Assembly: GCA_964434165.1 (NCBI GenBank)
Contig: CAYSUS010000034.1
Coordinates: forward strand, 1 to 64,000
Origin: CAYSUS01 sp964434165
GTDB taxonomy: Bacteria > Planctomycetota > Planctomycetia > Pirellulales > Thermoguttaceae
Length of the DNA stretch: 64,000 nt
Direction: 5' to 3'
The notes beneath the pieces were generated by a model, which did no database searches, was not told the DNA's origin, and was given only the letters and a program-made list of their open reading frames with translations. Positions within the stretch are counted from its first letter, which is position 1; each line of letters opens with the position of its first letter. Made by a program: the position numbers and the translations under genes. Positions 8,708-17,374 of this stretch are shown here, one piece after another.

Positions 8708-9421
8708 ATGAAACGCCGCGAGTTCCTTGCCAGCTCCTTCGCCGTGGGTGCCGGACTGCTGCTGCCGCGCCGCTTCGCCCTGGCCCACGCTTCGCACGGG
8801 GGCCCCTACGAGCTGCCCAAGCTGCCGTACGCCTACGACGCCTTGGAGCCGCACATCGACGCCCGGACCATGGAGATTCACCACACCAAGCACCATGCCG
8901 GGTACGTGCGCAAGCTCAACGCGGCGGTGGCGGGTACCGACTGGGCGAAGAAGTCACCCGAGGAACTGGTCGCCCACCTCGACAAGCTACCCGAAGAGAT
9001 TCGCACGGCGGTGCGCAACAACGGCGGCGGCCATGTCAACCACTCGCTGTTCTGGACGGTGATGTCCGGCTCCGGCGGAGGCGAGCCCCAGGGCGCGCTC
9101 CGCAAGACCATGGAGCGGGACTTCGGCGGGCTGGACAAGTTCGCCGCCCAGTTCGCCGCGGCGGCCACGGGCCGTTTCGGCAGCGGCTGGGCCTGGCTCT
9201 GCTACTGCCCCGAGGCGAAAAAGCTCAGCGTGGGCAGTACGCCCAACCAGGACAGCCACATCACCCAGGGGCACGTGCCCATCCTCGGCCTGGACGTCTG
9301 GGAGCACGCCTATTACCTGAAGTACCAGAACCGCCGCGCCGACTACGTCAAGGCGTTCTTCAACGTCATCGACTGGGAGAACGTGGCCGCGCGGTACGCG
9401 GATGCGGTGAAGAAGGGGTAG
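8708..9421 (+). CDS. sodA: Exported superoxide dismutase (Mn/Fe type)
   Basis: 237 residues including an N-terminal Tat signal (KRREFLASS, then a hydrophobic stretch and a likely cleavage after AHA). The metal ligands are all present: His in MEIHHTKHHAGYV, His in GGHVNHSLFW, Asp and His in LDVWEHAYYLKY. GGGHVNHSLFW together with TPNQDSH is the arrangement of Mn-type enzymes, where the second-sphere Gln comes from the C-terminal domain; Fe-type enzymes carry it as AQVWNH. It converts superoxide to hydrogen peroxide, here outside the cytoplasm. The start at 8708 is preceded by a GGAGG-like site about 8 bp upstream. An in-frame upstream extension lacks a plausible signal and was not used. Confidence 0.92.
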   Translation: MKRREFLASSFAVGAGLLLPRRFALAHASHGGPYELPKLPYAYDALEPHIDARTMEIHHTKHHAGYVRKLNAAVAGTDWAKKSPEELVAHLDKLPEEIRTAVRNNGGGHVNHSLFWTVMSGSGGGEPQGALRKTMERDFGGLDKFAAQFAAAATGRFGSGWAWLCYCPEAKKLSVGSTPNQDSHITQGHVPILGLDVWEHAYYLKYQNRRADYVKAFFNVIDWENVAARYADAVKKG

Positions 9422-9436
9422 CCTTTCCGCACCCAC

Positions 9437-9469
9437 AGACTTCCGAGGTCTTCCAGACTTCGGAAGTCT
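9437..9469. terminator. Hairpin between convergent genes
   Basis: Perfect 10-bp arms AGACTTCCGA (9437-9446) and TCGGAAGTCT (9460-9469) with a 13-nt loop, 16 bp after the sod stop and 13 bp before the stop of the converging gene. There is no T-run. It may be a bidirectional terminator or a repeat; a related hairpin lies at 37118-37136. Confidence 0.6.
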
Positions 9470-9481
9470 AGCCTGCCAGCG

Positions 9482-11206
9482 TCATGAGAACTCCCGCACC
9501 ACCGTCACCCGGCGATCCCGGTTGAGGGTTTCGATATAGTCGCCCAACTCGGTCCACGGGTGAAGGACCGAGTCCTGGTAGACGCCGCTGGCGGCCACGT
9601 AGGCGGCCTGGTGATCCGTGCCGAAGGCCATGCGCCGGACCTGGGTGCGGCGGTCGGTCAGCTGGATCGTGTCGGTGACGCGCAGCGCGGGCTCGCCTGC
9701 GCCGTGGGCGTGGGGCGCGTTGAGGAAGTGGAAGCGCCGCGTTAGGTGGATCGGCGCGGCTTGTCGCGCGGTGATCAACCTCTTCTGCAGGAGTTGCCGC
9801 ACCAGCCCGCGGCACCAGCGGCCGACGGTGATCATGCCTAGGTGCAGAACAGCCTGCTTCAGAGGCGTGGCTGTCTCGAATCGCACCCACGAGAGCGGGA
9901 CGGAGACGGTAAGACAATGTGGCTTGGCTGGTTTTCCCGACTCGCCGGCTTCTAACGCGATCCGGCGGAAGGCAGTCCTGCCGCGCTGCAGGTCGTGCAT
10001 CTGGGAGACCGCGACTCGCCCGCGGGTGGTTTCCACGATCAGCCCCGCGTCGGTGATGGCGAGGCCGTCTTCGCCGAAGTGTTTGAACACCCCACCCCGC
10101 GCGGCCGAGATGATCGTGTGGCGCGGCTCGTCCCTGCGAACCAGCATCGCCGCCCCGGGAAAGAACGTGTGGCCCGACTGCCCGCCGACTGGCGATGCCA
10201 AGGGCCGCTCCGGCGACCAGTCGAGATACGCCTCGATCAGGTTGGCCGGCCGATGCACGAGCATCCGGTCGTCGCTCAGATGGGCGGCCTTGCCCGACTT
10301 CAGGGCCATCACGTACCCGTCGGCCAGGTCGGCTGCGTCGGCGTTCTCGGCGGCCAGCAGCTCCATCCCGTGCGGGTAGAAGTGACAGGTGCCGCGGCTG
10401 CCGTATTCGCCGCCGTAGCTGGAATCGGGGTGGAGGAAGTGCCGCGCAAACCGGACCGCCCGGCCGATCGGCTCGTCGAGTCCCGTATCGCCCGTCATGC
10501 GGCGGCTCTTGGCCAGGCAGTCGATGGTCACCGTCTGATAGCCCGGGTCGGCCCCGCCGTATTCCTCGAACCAGCCTTCGGCGTGCTGCCAGGCGAGGAC
10601 CGTACGCACCCGCGTTTCGGCCGCCCGGCACAGGTCGCCTTCGCCGCTGATCTCGGCGACATGCAGAAGCCCCAGCGCAGCCAGGGCATGATGGTTGGTC
10701 AACCTGCCCGACTCACCATGGTCGGCGACCCATCGTGCGCGGCGCACCAGCCACGCGAGCAGGTCGGCGTCCTTCAGATCAAGGAGCTGATACGCCCGGG
10801 CGCAAGCAGCCAGGGAGAAGACCGCGGCCCCCAGGGCCCGCTCGTACGGGTAGTAATCGTCGCATGAGCCGTCGCGGTGGCTCGATCGGGCGGCGAAGCG
10901 GATGCCCCCGATTGCCAGTTCCCGCACGCGCTCGCAGCCGTACCAGCGATTGCCCGGCAGGCGGTGGGCGTAGACGAGGGCCAGGGCCAGCACGCCCTCC
11001 TGGTACATGCCCGAGGGAAATGCCGCAGTGCGATAGTGCCAGTACTCCCGGTCGAGGCAACCGCACGTACTGCGAAAGGGGTTGCGGTCGATGGCCCCGA
11101 GCAGTCGCGGAATGTCGGAAAGGGCCACGTCGAGGTAGCGCTGGCGCAGGGCCGGGTCGCGGCGCGTGACCCCGTGCGTCTCGGTCGCGGTCGCCGGTCC
11201 CGACAT
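9482..11206 (-). CDS. Toroid-fold protein resembling heparinase II/III-type lyases
   Basis: 574 residues, no signal peptide. The N-terminal half (about 20-320) is all-helical with repeated Trp/Tyr/His-rich helices (REYWHYRTAAFPSGMYQEG, NHHALAALGLLH, WHAEGWFEEYGGADPGYQT-like), as in (alpha/alpha) toroid glycan enzymes. The C-terminal half is beta-rich (GGVFKHFGEDGLAI, HFLNAPHAHGAGEPALRV), as in the beta-sandwich of heparinase II/III and alginate-lyase-like proteins. It lies 15 bp downstream of a GT2 gene in the same direction, so a role in building or trimming a polysaccharide is likely. The family assignment comes from fold impression, not a recognised catalytic motif. The C-terminal 100 residues are Arg-rich. 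Confidence 0.55.
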   Translation of the reverse strand: MSGPATATETHGVTRRDPALRQRYLDVALSDIPRLLGAIDRNPFRSTCGCLDREYWHYRTAAFPSGMYQEGVLALALVYAHRLPGNRWYGCERVRELAIGGIRFAARSSHRDGSCDDYYPYERALGAAVFSLAACARAYQLLDLKDADLLAWLVRRARWVADHGESGRLTNHHALAALGLLHVAEISGEGDLCRAAETRVRTVLAWQHAEGWFEEYGGADPGYQTVTIDCLAKSRRMTGDTGLDEPIGRAVRFARHFLHPDSSYGGEYGSRGTCHFYPHGMELLAAENADAADLADGYVMALKSGKAAHLSDDRMLVHRPANLIEAYLDWSPERPLASPVGGQSGHTFFPGAAMLVRRDEPRHTIISAARGGVFKHFGEDGLAITDAGLIVETTRGRVAVSQMHDLQRGRTAFRRIALEAGESGKPAKPHCLTVSVPLSWVRFETATPLKQAVLHLGMITVGRWCRGLVRQLLQKRLITARQAAPIHLTRRFHFLNAPHAHGAGEPALRVTDTIQLTDRRTQVRRMAFGTDHQAAYVAASGVYQDSVLHPWTELGDYIETLNRDRRVTVVREFS

Positions 11207-11221
11207 GCTCGCCCCCAGCGC

Positions 11222-12202
11222 TCACCGCCGTCGATGTGCCACGATGATCTCGGCCAGCAGCCCCAGCATGCAGGTCATGAAGCCGGCCGTGAGCACGACG
11301 ATGTCCGACTCCTGCATGCTCCCGGTCCAGGCGAAGGAGTGGACCGTCTTGAGGATTCCCGCGGCGATCACCGCGCCGGACAGGGGCATAAACACTTTGA
11401 GCGGCCGGAAGTAGAGGACCATGCGGAGCACCGTGCCGAGGTACGCGGCCGTGTCCTTGATCGGGTGGAACTTGCTCCGCCCGATCCGCTTACGGTACGG
11501 CGTGGCCACGTACTTCACCGCGTAGCCATTGGTGAGGAACGCCAACGTCATCGTGGTCACGCAACTGAAACCGTCGGGCACGACCCACAGCCACGGCAGC
11601 ATGGCCTCGCGCTTGAAGGCCTTCAGGCCCGTGTTCAGGTCGGGGATCTTGTGCCCGGTGAGATAGCAGGCCAGCTTGCGGATCAGCCACTTGGCCGGCC
11701 CGCGGAGCCACGGCATGGTGCCCTGCTCGCTGGTGCGGGCGCCGTTCACCTGGTCGTAGGCCGGGAAGTAGCGGAGCAGCTCGGGGATGCTGTGGGCGGG
11801 GTACGTCCCGTCGGCGTCGAGCATCACCACCACCTCGCCCCGGGCGTGGCGCACGCCCACCTTGCGCGCAGCGCCGGCACCCCGGTTCTCGGGGCAGCGT
11901 ACCAGGCGGACAGGGCAATGGCGGCACTGGCGGCCAAACTGCTCCACCGCGGCGGCCGTGCGGTCGGTCGAGGCGTCGTCCACCACGAGGATCTCGTAGC
12001 GCGCTGGCGATCGGGCCATAGCCTCGATGATCTCCTCCAGAACGCGGCCGATCGCCGCTTCCTCGTTGTAGGCCGGCAGGAGGATCGTCACCTGGCATGT
12101 CGCGTCGCGCGGGGCGGGCGAGGGCGTGCGGGGCGGGGCAAGCGGCCAGTCATGCGGCGGGACCGCCGTCGCGGGCGAAGCGTGAGCGTGCCAACCTTCC
12201 AT
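11222..12202 (-). CDS. Family 2 glycosyltransferase with C-terminal membrane anchors (DPM1/polyprenyl-phosphate type)
   Basis: 326 residues. After a Pro/Ala-rich N-terminus the GT-A fold starts at ILLPAYNEEAAIGRVLEEI. VVDDASTDRT binds nucleotide and the DxD metal motif is in MLDADGTYP. The acceptor-side block GLKAFKRE and two hydrophobic C-terminal segments (VFMPLSGAVIAAGIL and IVVLTAGFMTCMLGLL) resemble polyprenyl-phosphate sugar transferases. It probably moves a sugar from a nucleotide donor to a lipid or polymer at the inner face of the membrane. It is first in a two-gene minus-strand unit with the toroid protein. An internal methionine start would remove the Pro-rich leader; the longer form is used here. 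Confidence 0.85.
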   Translation of the reverse strand: MEGWHAHASPATAVPPHDWPLAPPRTPSPAPRDATCQVTILLPAYNEEAAIGRVLEEIIEAMARSPARYEILVVDDASTDRTAAAVEQFGRQCRHCPVRLVRCPENRGAGAARKVGVRHARGEVVVMLDADGTYPAHSIPELLRYFPAYDQVNGARTSEQGTMPWLRGPAKWLIRKLACYLTGHKIPDLNTGLKAFKREAMLPWLWVVPDGFSCVTTMTLAFLTNGYAVKYVATPYRKRIGRSKFHPIKDTAAYLGTVLRMVLYFRPLKVFMPLSGAVIAAGILKTVHSFAWTGSMQESDIVVLTAGFMTCMLGLLAEIIVAHRRR

Positions 12203-12357
12203 GGTCGGGCTCTCCTGGCGGGTCGGAGTTGCCGGCGAACACAGCCTTCCAGGCCCTCGCCGACGGATTGCGGGAAAGGGGTTATATCACGAAGGGGCGG
12301 TCGGGACCAACAGCATTCTCGCCCCCCCGATGGCGGCGGACTGGACATGACTCGGAG

Positions 12358-12386
12358 TTGTGAATCGTTCCCGCAGGGGGAATAAT
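12358..12386 (+). promoter_or_regulatory. Possible sigma70-type promoter of the Uma2 gene
   Basis: TTGTGA (12358-12363) and AATAAT (12381-12386) are 17 bases apart, 40 bp upstream of the Uma2 start in a divergent intergenic region. An AGGAG ribosome site follows near 12412. Confidence 0.4.
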
Positions 12387-12426
12387 TGAGAAGGGCTTTG
12401 AGGGGATTTGACAGGAGTGGGCCGGC

Positions 12427-13098
12427 ATGGCAGGCATCGTTGACTCCGGAACCGGCGTCTGGACCGCCGAGGACCTCGTGCACCATTTCGGTGCTATACC
12501 TCTGCAGCGTATTCGCACAGAGCCACCCCCTGGCACCGCCACGAAGGAAGATCTCCTCGCGGTGAACGAGCACGGTAACCGCCTTTGCGAGCTCGTGGAC
12601 GGCGTTCTTGTGGAGAAGACCATGGGTGGTCTGGAATCCGATGTGGCCGCAACGATTGTCGAGTTCCTCAAGGCTTATGTACGTCGCAATCGACTCGGAA
12701 CGGTTCTGGGAGCCGATGGATCCGTCGCGTTCGCACCGAAGCTGGTTCGCGTGCCCGACGTATCGTTTTTCACGCTTGATAGCCTTCCGGGCGGGCGGCG
12801 ACCTCGCGATCCCGCTTGGGACATCGTTCCGGCACTGGCGGTCGAGGTGATCAGCCGCTCCAATACGCGCCAGGAGATGGACCGCAAGCTCCGCGATTAC
12901 TTCGCTGCGGGCGTGCGCATGGTGTGGTATGTCTATCCGGACCAGGCCGAGGCGCACGTCTTCACATCGCTGGAGCAGTGCACCGCGGTCGACAAGGACG
13001 GTGCCCTGGAGGGCGGCGAGGTGGTGCCCGGCTTCCGCCTGCCGATGAAGGTCCTGCTCGCTGAGCCGGGAGAGCCGATCGACCTCTCCGAGGCGTGA
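12427..13098 (+). CDS. Uma2 family (DUF820) putative endonuclease
   Basis: 223 residues, usual length. The PD-(D/E)xK nuclease core is recognisable: CELVDGVLVEKTMG near residue 57, VRVPDVSFF near 111, the LAVEVISRSNTRQEM block near 138, and DRKLRDYFAAGVRMVWYVYP containing the catalytic-type Lys. Uma2 proteins occur in many paralogues in planctomycetes, cyanobacteria and Gemmata-like genomes; their cellular role is unsettled. The start at 12427 has an AGGAG site and a candidate promoter. It is a single gene, 81 bp before kdsB and not obviously related to it in function. Confidence 0.88.
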   Translation: MAGIVDSGTGVWTAEDLVHHFGAIPLQRIRTEPPPGTATKEDLLAVNEHGNRLCELVDGVLVEKTMGGLESDVAATIVEFLKAYVRRNRLGTVLGADGSVAFAPKLVRVPDVSFFTLDSLPGGRRPRDPAWDIVPALAVEVISRSNTRQEMDRKLRDYFAAGVRMVWYVYPDQAEAHVFTSLEQCTAVDKDGALEGGEVVPGFRLPMKVLLAEPGEPIDLSEA

Positions 13099-13179
13099 AA
13101 CGGGCTGGTTCTGGCGGCAGAAATCGGGTACAAGCGGGCTTTCGCTCGCCGCCCGCCTCGTTGGTCAAGGAGGACACCA

Positions 13180-13965
13180 ATGATCGGCAGTCTGGCGCCC
13201 AAACTGCGGATTGCCAGCCGCAGCTACGTCGTCATCCCCGCCCGACTCGCTTCCACCCGGCTGCCTCGCAAGATGCTCCTGCGCGAGACCGGCAAGCCGC
13301 TCATCCAGCACACGTACGAGGCGGCGTCGCGCGCGGCTCGTCCTTTGGGCGTGTGCGTGGCCACCGACAGTGAGGAGGTCGTGGACGCGGTGCGCGCGTT
13401 CGGCGGCGAGGTGCGGCTGACCGACCCGGCCGCCCCCAGCGGCACGGACCGCGTGGCCGAAGTGGCCAGGGCCATGGACGACATCGACACCTTCGTCAAC
13501 GTGCAGGGGGACGAGCCGGACATCCCGGCCGAGGCCATCGACCTGGCCGTGCGACTGCTGGACGAGAACCCCGAGGCCATGGCCTCCACGCTGGCCACGC
13601 CCATCCGCTGCCGCGAGCAGCTCGAGGACCCGTCCTGCGTGAAGGTCGTGTTCGACCGCCACGGCCGCGCCCTGTACTTCAGCCGCAGCGCGATCCCGCA
13701 TGCCCGGGATTGGGACGATCGGCTGCTGGCGGCCGATCCGCCGCGGTTCCACCAGCACGTCGGCCTCTACGCCTATCGCCGGCACTTCCTGCTGGAGATG
13801 GCCCGGATGGAGCCCTCCTCCCTGGAAGAGACCGAGAAGCTCGAGCAGCTTCGGGTGCTCCAGGCCGGGCATCCCATGCTCGTGGGCGTGATGCCGTCCC
13901 CCTCGTTCGGCATCGACACGCCTGCCGACTACCGGGCATTTGTCCAGCGGCGCCGGAGCGGCTAG
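13180..13965 (+). CDS. kdsB: 3-deoxy-manno-octulosonate cytidylyltransferase (CMP-Kdo synthetase)
   Basis: 261 residues, usual size. The pyrophosphorylase signature is VIPARLASTRLPRKML (residues 18-33). The substrate-contact blocks GTDRVAEVA, NVQGDEPDIP and YFSRSAIPHARD follow, then HVGLYAYRRHFLLEM and the C-terminal FGIDTPADY. It activates Kdo with CTP in the cytoplasm for lipid A/core synthesis, so the organism should have, or have had, a Kdo-containing outer membrane. The first 17 residues are a short extension. CTP synthase follows 126 bp downstream, and the same gene order occurs in Chlamydia, another PVC lineage. Confidence 0.95.
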   Translation: MIGSLAPKLRIASRSYVVIPARLASTRLPRKMLLRETGKPLIQHTYEAASRAARPLGVCVATDSEEVVDAVRAFGGEVRLTDPAAPSGTDRVAEVARAMDDIDTFVNVQGDEPDIPAEAIDLAVRLLDENPEAMASTLATPIRCREQLEDPSCVKVVFDRHGRALYFSRSAIPHARDWDDRLLAADPPRFHQHVGLYAYRRHFLLEMARMEPSSLEETEKLEQLRVLQAGHPMLVGVMPSPSFGIDTPADYRAFVQRRRSG

Positions 13966-14091
13966 AATCGTCGGTTTCCGCCAGGAGCCACCGGACCGCG
14001 CCCGGTGGCCCGCGTCGTTCGGGACCGATGCCGTGGACACCGGGCCCCGACGGGCGGTGCCAGCCGCGACTTGGGCCAGGATGGTGCCTCG

Positions 14092-15747
14092 ATGACCAAA
14101 CACATCTTCGTCACCGGCGGGGTGGTCAGCTCGCTGGGCAAGGGACTGACCAGCGCCTCGATCGGCATGCTCCTGGAAAACCGCGGGCTGTCGGTCCGCA
14201 TGCAGAAGCTCGATCCGTACATCAACGTCGATCCGGGCACGATGAGCCCCTACCAGCATGGCGAGGTGTACGTGTTGGACGACGGCAGCGAGACCGACCT
14301 CGACCTGGGCCACTACGAGCGGTTCACCAACAGCCCGCTGACGCGCGACAGCAACTTCACCACCGGGCAGATCTACCAGGCGGTGATCACCAAGGAGCGC
14401 CGCGGCGAGTTCCTCGGCCAGACCGTGCAGGTCATCCCCCACATCACCAACGAGATCAAGTCGTCGATCTGCAAGCTCGACGGTCCCAACGTGGACGTCG
14501 TGATCACGGAGATCGGCGGCACGGTGGGCGACATCGAGAGCCTGCCCTTCCTGGAGGCCATCCGCCAGCTCTCCATCGACCTGGGCCGCGAGAACTGCCT
14601 CTACATCCACCTCACGCTGGTGCCGTACCTCAAGGCCGCGGCCGAGCTGAAGACCAAGCCCACCCAGCACTCGGTCGGTCAGTTGCGGCAGATCGGTATC
14701 CAGGCCGACATCCTCATCTGCCGCACGGAGCGGTCGCTCAGCCGCGACGAGCGGGGCAAGATCGCCCTGTTCTGCAACGTGCCCATCGACGCGGTGATCG
14801 AGGAGAAGGACAAGGACTTCTCGGTGTACGAGGTGCCGATCAGCCTGGTCGAGCACGGCCTGGACGAGCTGATCGTGCGCAAACTGGGTCTGAAGGCGGG
14901 CGAGTTGGACCTGGCGCAGTGGCGCGACCTGCTCCACCGGCTCCGCAACCCGAAGCACGAGATCAGCATCGCCGTGGTGGGCAAGTACGCCGAGCACCGC
15001 GACGCCTACAAGTCGATCTACGAGGCCCTCGACCACGGCGGCATCGCCCACTCGGCGCAAATCCGCATCCAGCGGATCCACAGCGAGGCCGTGGAGCGCG
15101 ACGGCCCGGAGCGCCTTCTCTCCGGCATCGACGGCGTGCTGGTTCCCGGCGGCTTCGGCGAGCGCGGCATCGAGGGCAAGGTCGAGGCGATCCGCTTCGC
15201 GCGGACCAAGGGCATCCCGTTCTTCGGCATCTGCCTGGGAATGCAGTGCGCCGTGGTCGAGTTCGCGCGCAACGCCTGCGGCCTGGAGGGCGCCAACTCC
15301 ACCGAGTTCAACAAGGACAATTCCCACCCGGTGATCTGCCTGTTGGATGAGCAGAAGACGATTACCGACAAGGGCGGGACCATGCGCCTGGGCGGGCAGG
15401 ACTCGGCGCTCGCCCCAGGGAGCCGGGCGGCCGAGGCCTACGGGTCGCTGGCGATCTCGGAGCGGCACCGCCACCGCTACGAGTTCAACAACGCGTACCG
15501 CCAGCAGTTCGCCGCCCACGGAATGCAGATCACCGGCACCAACCCCGACGGCTCGCTGGTGGAGATCGTCGAGGTGGCCGACCATCCGTGGTTCGTGGGC
15601 GTGCAATTCCACCCCGAGTTCAAGTCGCAGCCCACCAACGCCCACCCGCTGTTCGCCCGCTTCGTGGGGGCGGCGGTCGAGCGTCATCAGTCTCGAAGCG
15701 AGCGGGCCTCTCCTCCGGCCCCGATGCAGCCGGTCTCGGGGGAGTAG
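14092..15747 (+). CDS. pyrG: CTP synthase
   Basis: 551 residues. The synthetase domain begins KHIFVTGGVVSSLGKG (P-loop) and continues with KLDPYINVDPGTMSPYQHGE and the TEIGGTVGDIES block. The C-terminal class I glutamine amidotransferase domain has the nucleophile Cys in FFGICLGMQC and the His-Glu pair in VQFHPEF. It makes CTP from UTP, ATP and glutamine. An open frame extends upstream to 14005, but homology and the canonical MTKHIFVTGG start select 14092. About 15 C-terminal residues are extra. It supplies the CTP used by the adjacent KdsB. Confidence 0.97.
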   Translation: MTKHIFVTGGVVSSLGKGLTSASIGMLLENRGLSVRMQKLDPYINVDPGTMSPYQHGEVYVLDDGSETDLDLGHYERFTNSPLTRDSNFTTGQIYQAVITKERRGEFLGQTVQVIPHITNEIKSSICKLDGPNVDVVITEIGGTVGDIESLPFLEAIRQLSIDLGRENCLYIHLTLVPYLKAAAELKTKPTQHSVGQLRQIGIQADILICRTERSLSRDERGKIALFCNVPIDAVIEEKDKDFSVYEVPISLVEHGLDELIVRKLGLKAGELDLAQWRDLLHRLRNPKHEISIAVVGKYAEHRDAYKSIYEALDHGGIAHSAQIRIQRIHSEAVERDGPERLLSGIDGVLVPGGFGERGIEGKVEAIRFARTKGIPFFGICLGMQCAVVEFARNACGLEGANSTEFNKDNSHPVICLLDEQKTITDKGGTMRLGGQDSALAPGSRAAEAYGSLAISERHRHRYEFNNAYRQQFAAHGMQITGTNPDGSLVEIVEVADHPWFVGVQFHPEFKSQPTNAHPLFARFVGAAVERHQSRSERASPPAPMQPVSGE

Positions 15748-15845
15748 GGCCTCTGCGGCGTGCGCGCGGCGCACCGTCCCGGCCCCCGCCACGAATCCCG
15801 GGGGCGCTTCACCCTCCAACAGCTCTCGGGGGCGATTCAGGCACC

Positions 15846-17057
15846 CTACAGCAGCTCGTACTGCCCGGCTTGGAGGGCCGTGTCGAACAGGGCGATGACG
15901 TTCTCGGGCGGGACCTCGGCCTGGATGTTGTGCACGCTGGCGAGCACGTAGCCGCCGCCGGGGGCGAGGATGCGGAGGTTCTCGCGCACCTCGTCGGCCA
16001 CCTGCTCGGGCGTGCCGAAGGCCAACGTCCCCTGGCAGTCGCAGGCCCCGCCCCAGAAGCAGAGCCGATCGCCGAACTCCCGCTTCAGCCTCACGGGGTC
16101 CATGCCCTTGGCCGTCGTCTGGACCGGGTTGAGGATGTCCACGCCCATCTCGATAAGCGCGGGGAGGAAGTCGAAGATCGCCCCGTCGTTATGCATGAAG
16201 ACCTTCATCTTCGTGTGCCGATGCACCCAGTCCAGACCGCGCTTGTAGTAGGGCATCACCAGCTCGCGGAACATCCTCGGCGAGAGGAACGGGGCGTCCT
16301 GCGTGCCCAGGTCGTCGTTGAACTGGAGGATCTGCACGCGGTCGCCCACCGCGGCCGTGAACCGGCGCAGGTTCTCGATCCAGGCCTCGGCGAGCCGCTC
16401 GTAGAGGGCCCGCACGTAGTCCGGCTCGGTGGCCAGCGTGATCATCCAGGCCTGGAAGTCGCCCGTCCCCAGCCCGAAGAACAGCTCGTACGGCGGCCCC
16501 ATGGCGGCCATGATCGCGTAGTCGGAATTCTGCCACCAGGCCTCGGCCTGGGCGTGGAGGTGATCGCACTCCTCCTCGCCGAGCATGGGTACGTCGAGCG
16601 TCTCCGGATCGGCGTGCGCCGCGCCGGGGTACTTGTCGAGCCGGTCGAAGTAGTACCCGCCGCGGGGCATCTGGGCGATGGGCGAGCCGTCGGGCTTGAC
16701 CAGCAGCAGGTCGCCGTTCGGCTTGACCAGGGGATGGAATCCGCCCGGCACCTCGACCGGCGTGGAGTCGAACATCTTCCACGGCTTCCAGTCCTCGTTG
16801 CGGATGCCGAAGGCGACGACCTTGCGATTCAAGCCCACCACGTCGGCGCCGAACCGCTCCAGAACGGGCCGCTCGACCTCGGCCAGCATCTGATAGACGT
16901 CGAATACGCGCGTCGGCGTGCCGAGCCCCAAGCGCTGCTTGAGCTTGTGGTAGGTCGAGGCCGCGATCCCCGACTGGCGCGTGGCACCGACGTCGATGGG
17001 CACACGGTCGGGCTCGCGATGCTCCAGGGCGCAGATCACGCGTTCGCGCGAGTTCAT
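15846..17057 (-). CDS. Uroporphyrinogen decarboxylase-like (methyltransferase-fold) protein
   Basis: 403 residues with the URO-D/MtaA TIM-barrel pattern: MNSRERVICALEHREPDRVP at the N-terminus, GPPYELFFGLG in the middle, then KVFMHNDGAIFDFLPALIEM, VDILNPVQ and a C-terminal APGGGYVLASVHNIQ block. The HxC zinc motif of corrinoid:CoM methyltransferases is replaced by HND, and it lacks the features of HemE, so it should not be called hemE. Such proteins are numerous in planctomycetes and often uncharacterised. The next gene upstream on the same strand is a homocysteine methyltransferase-like protein, suggesting a methyl-transfer pathway. No corrinoid protein is seen nearby. Confidence 0.8.
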   Translation of the reverse strand: MNSRERVICALEHREPDRVPIDVGATRQSGIAASTYHKLKQRLGLGTPTRVFDVYQMLAEVERPVLERFGADVVGLNRKVVAFGIRNEDWKPWKMFDSTPVEVPGGFHPLVKPNGDLLLVKPDGSPIAQMPRGGYYFDRLDKYPGAAHADPETLDVPMLGEEECDHLHAQAEAWWQNSDYAIMAAMGPPYELFFGLGTGDFQAWMITLATEPDYVRALYERLAEAWIENLRRFTAAVGDRVQILQFNDDLGTQDAPFLSPRMFRELVMPYYKRGLDWVHRHTKMKVFMHNDGAIFDFLPALIEMGVDILNPVQTTAKGMDPVRLKREFGDRLCFWGGACDCQGTLAFGTPEQVADEVRENLRILAPGGGYVLASVHNIQAEVPPENVIALFDTALQAGQYELL

Positions 17058-17141
17058 GGTGTCTTCCAGGGAGGCGACTCAACGCGCAAAGAACGTGTTT
17101 GGAAATCCGCTTTGCGCTCGAGGGTCACCCGATTCCCCGGC

Positions 17142-17285
17142 GGCTTGTCCGCCGGGTGAAGGAGTCTGGGAAGCTGGCCGGCTGACCCGCCCCAAACTGG
17201 TTCACCGCCCGGACAAGCCGGCAGGGGTCCGGCTTCTCGACGCGTGCGTTCTGGCTTCCCAGCCTCATTCACCTGCCCGACGAGC
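17142..17285. repeat. Nested inverted-repeat cluster (three copies of a ~20-bp unit)
   Basis: The outer arms 17143-17174 and 17254-17285 are complementary at about 26 of 32 positions. A third unit at 17199-17219 is inverted relative to the first (GGCTTGTCCG versus CGGACAAGCC). The shared core is GCTTGTCSGSCRGGTGAA. The copies can fold into alternative stems. The arrangement resembles a REP/BIME cluster. It occupies most of the 317-bp gap between two minus-strand genes. Confidence 0.7.
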
Positions 17286-17374
17286 GGGCGGGGGTCCGAT
17301 CATGTTACTCGGTAAGGCACGCCTGACAAAGCACCCAGCCGACCAACCGCAAGAGAGGATTTCAAAATGCGATC

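Noticed and set aside
13165..15819. An 884-residue minus-strand open frame
   Set aside because: It is antisense to kdsB and pyrG and has no recognisable domain.
15846..17057. hemE
   Set aside because: It is in the URO-D fold family but lacks HemE-like active-site sequence and resembles the MtaA-like/unknown branch.
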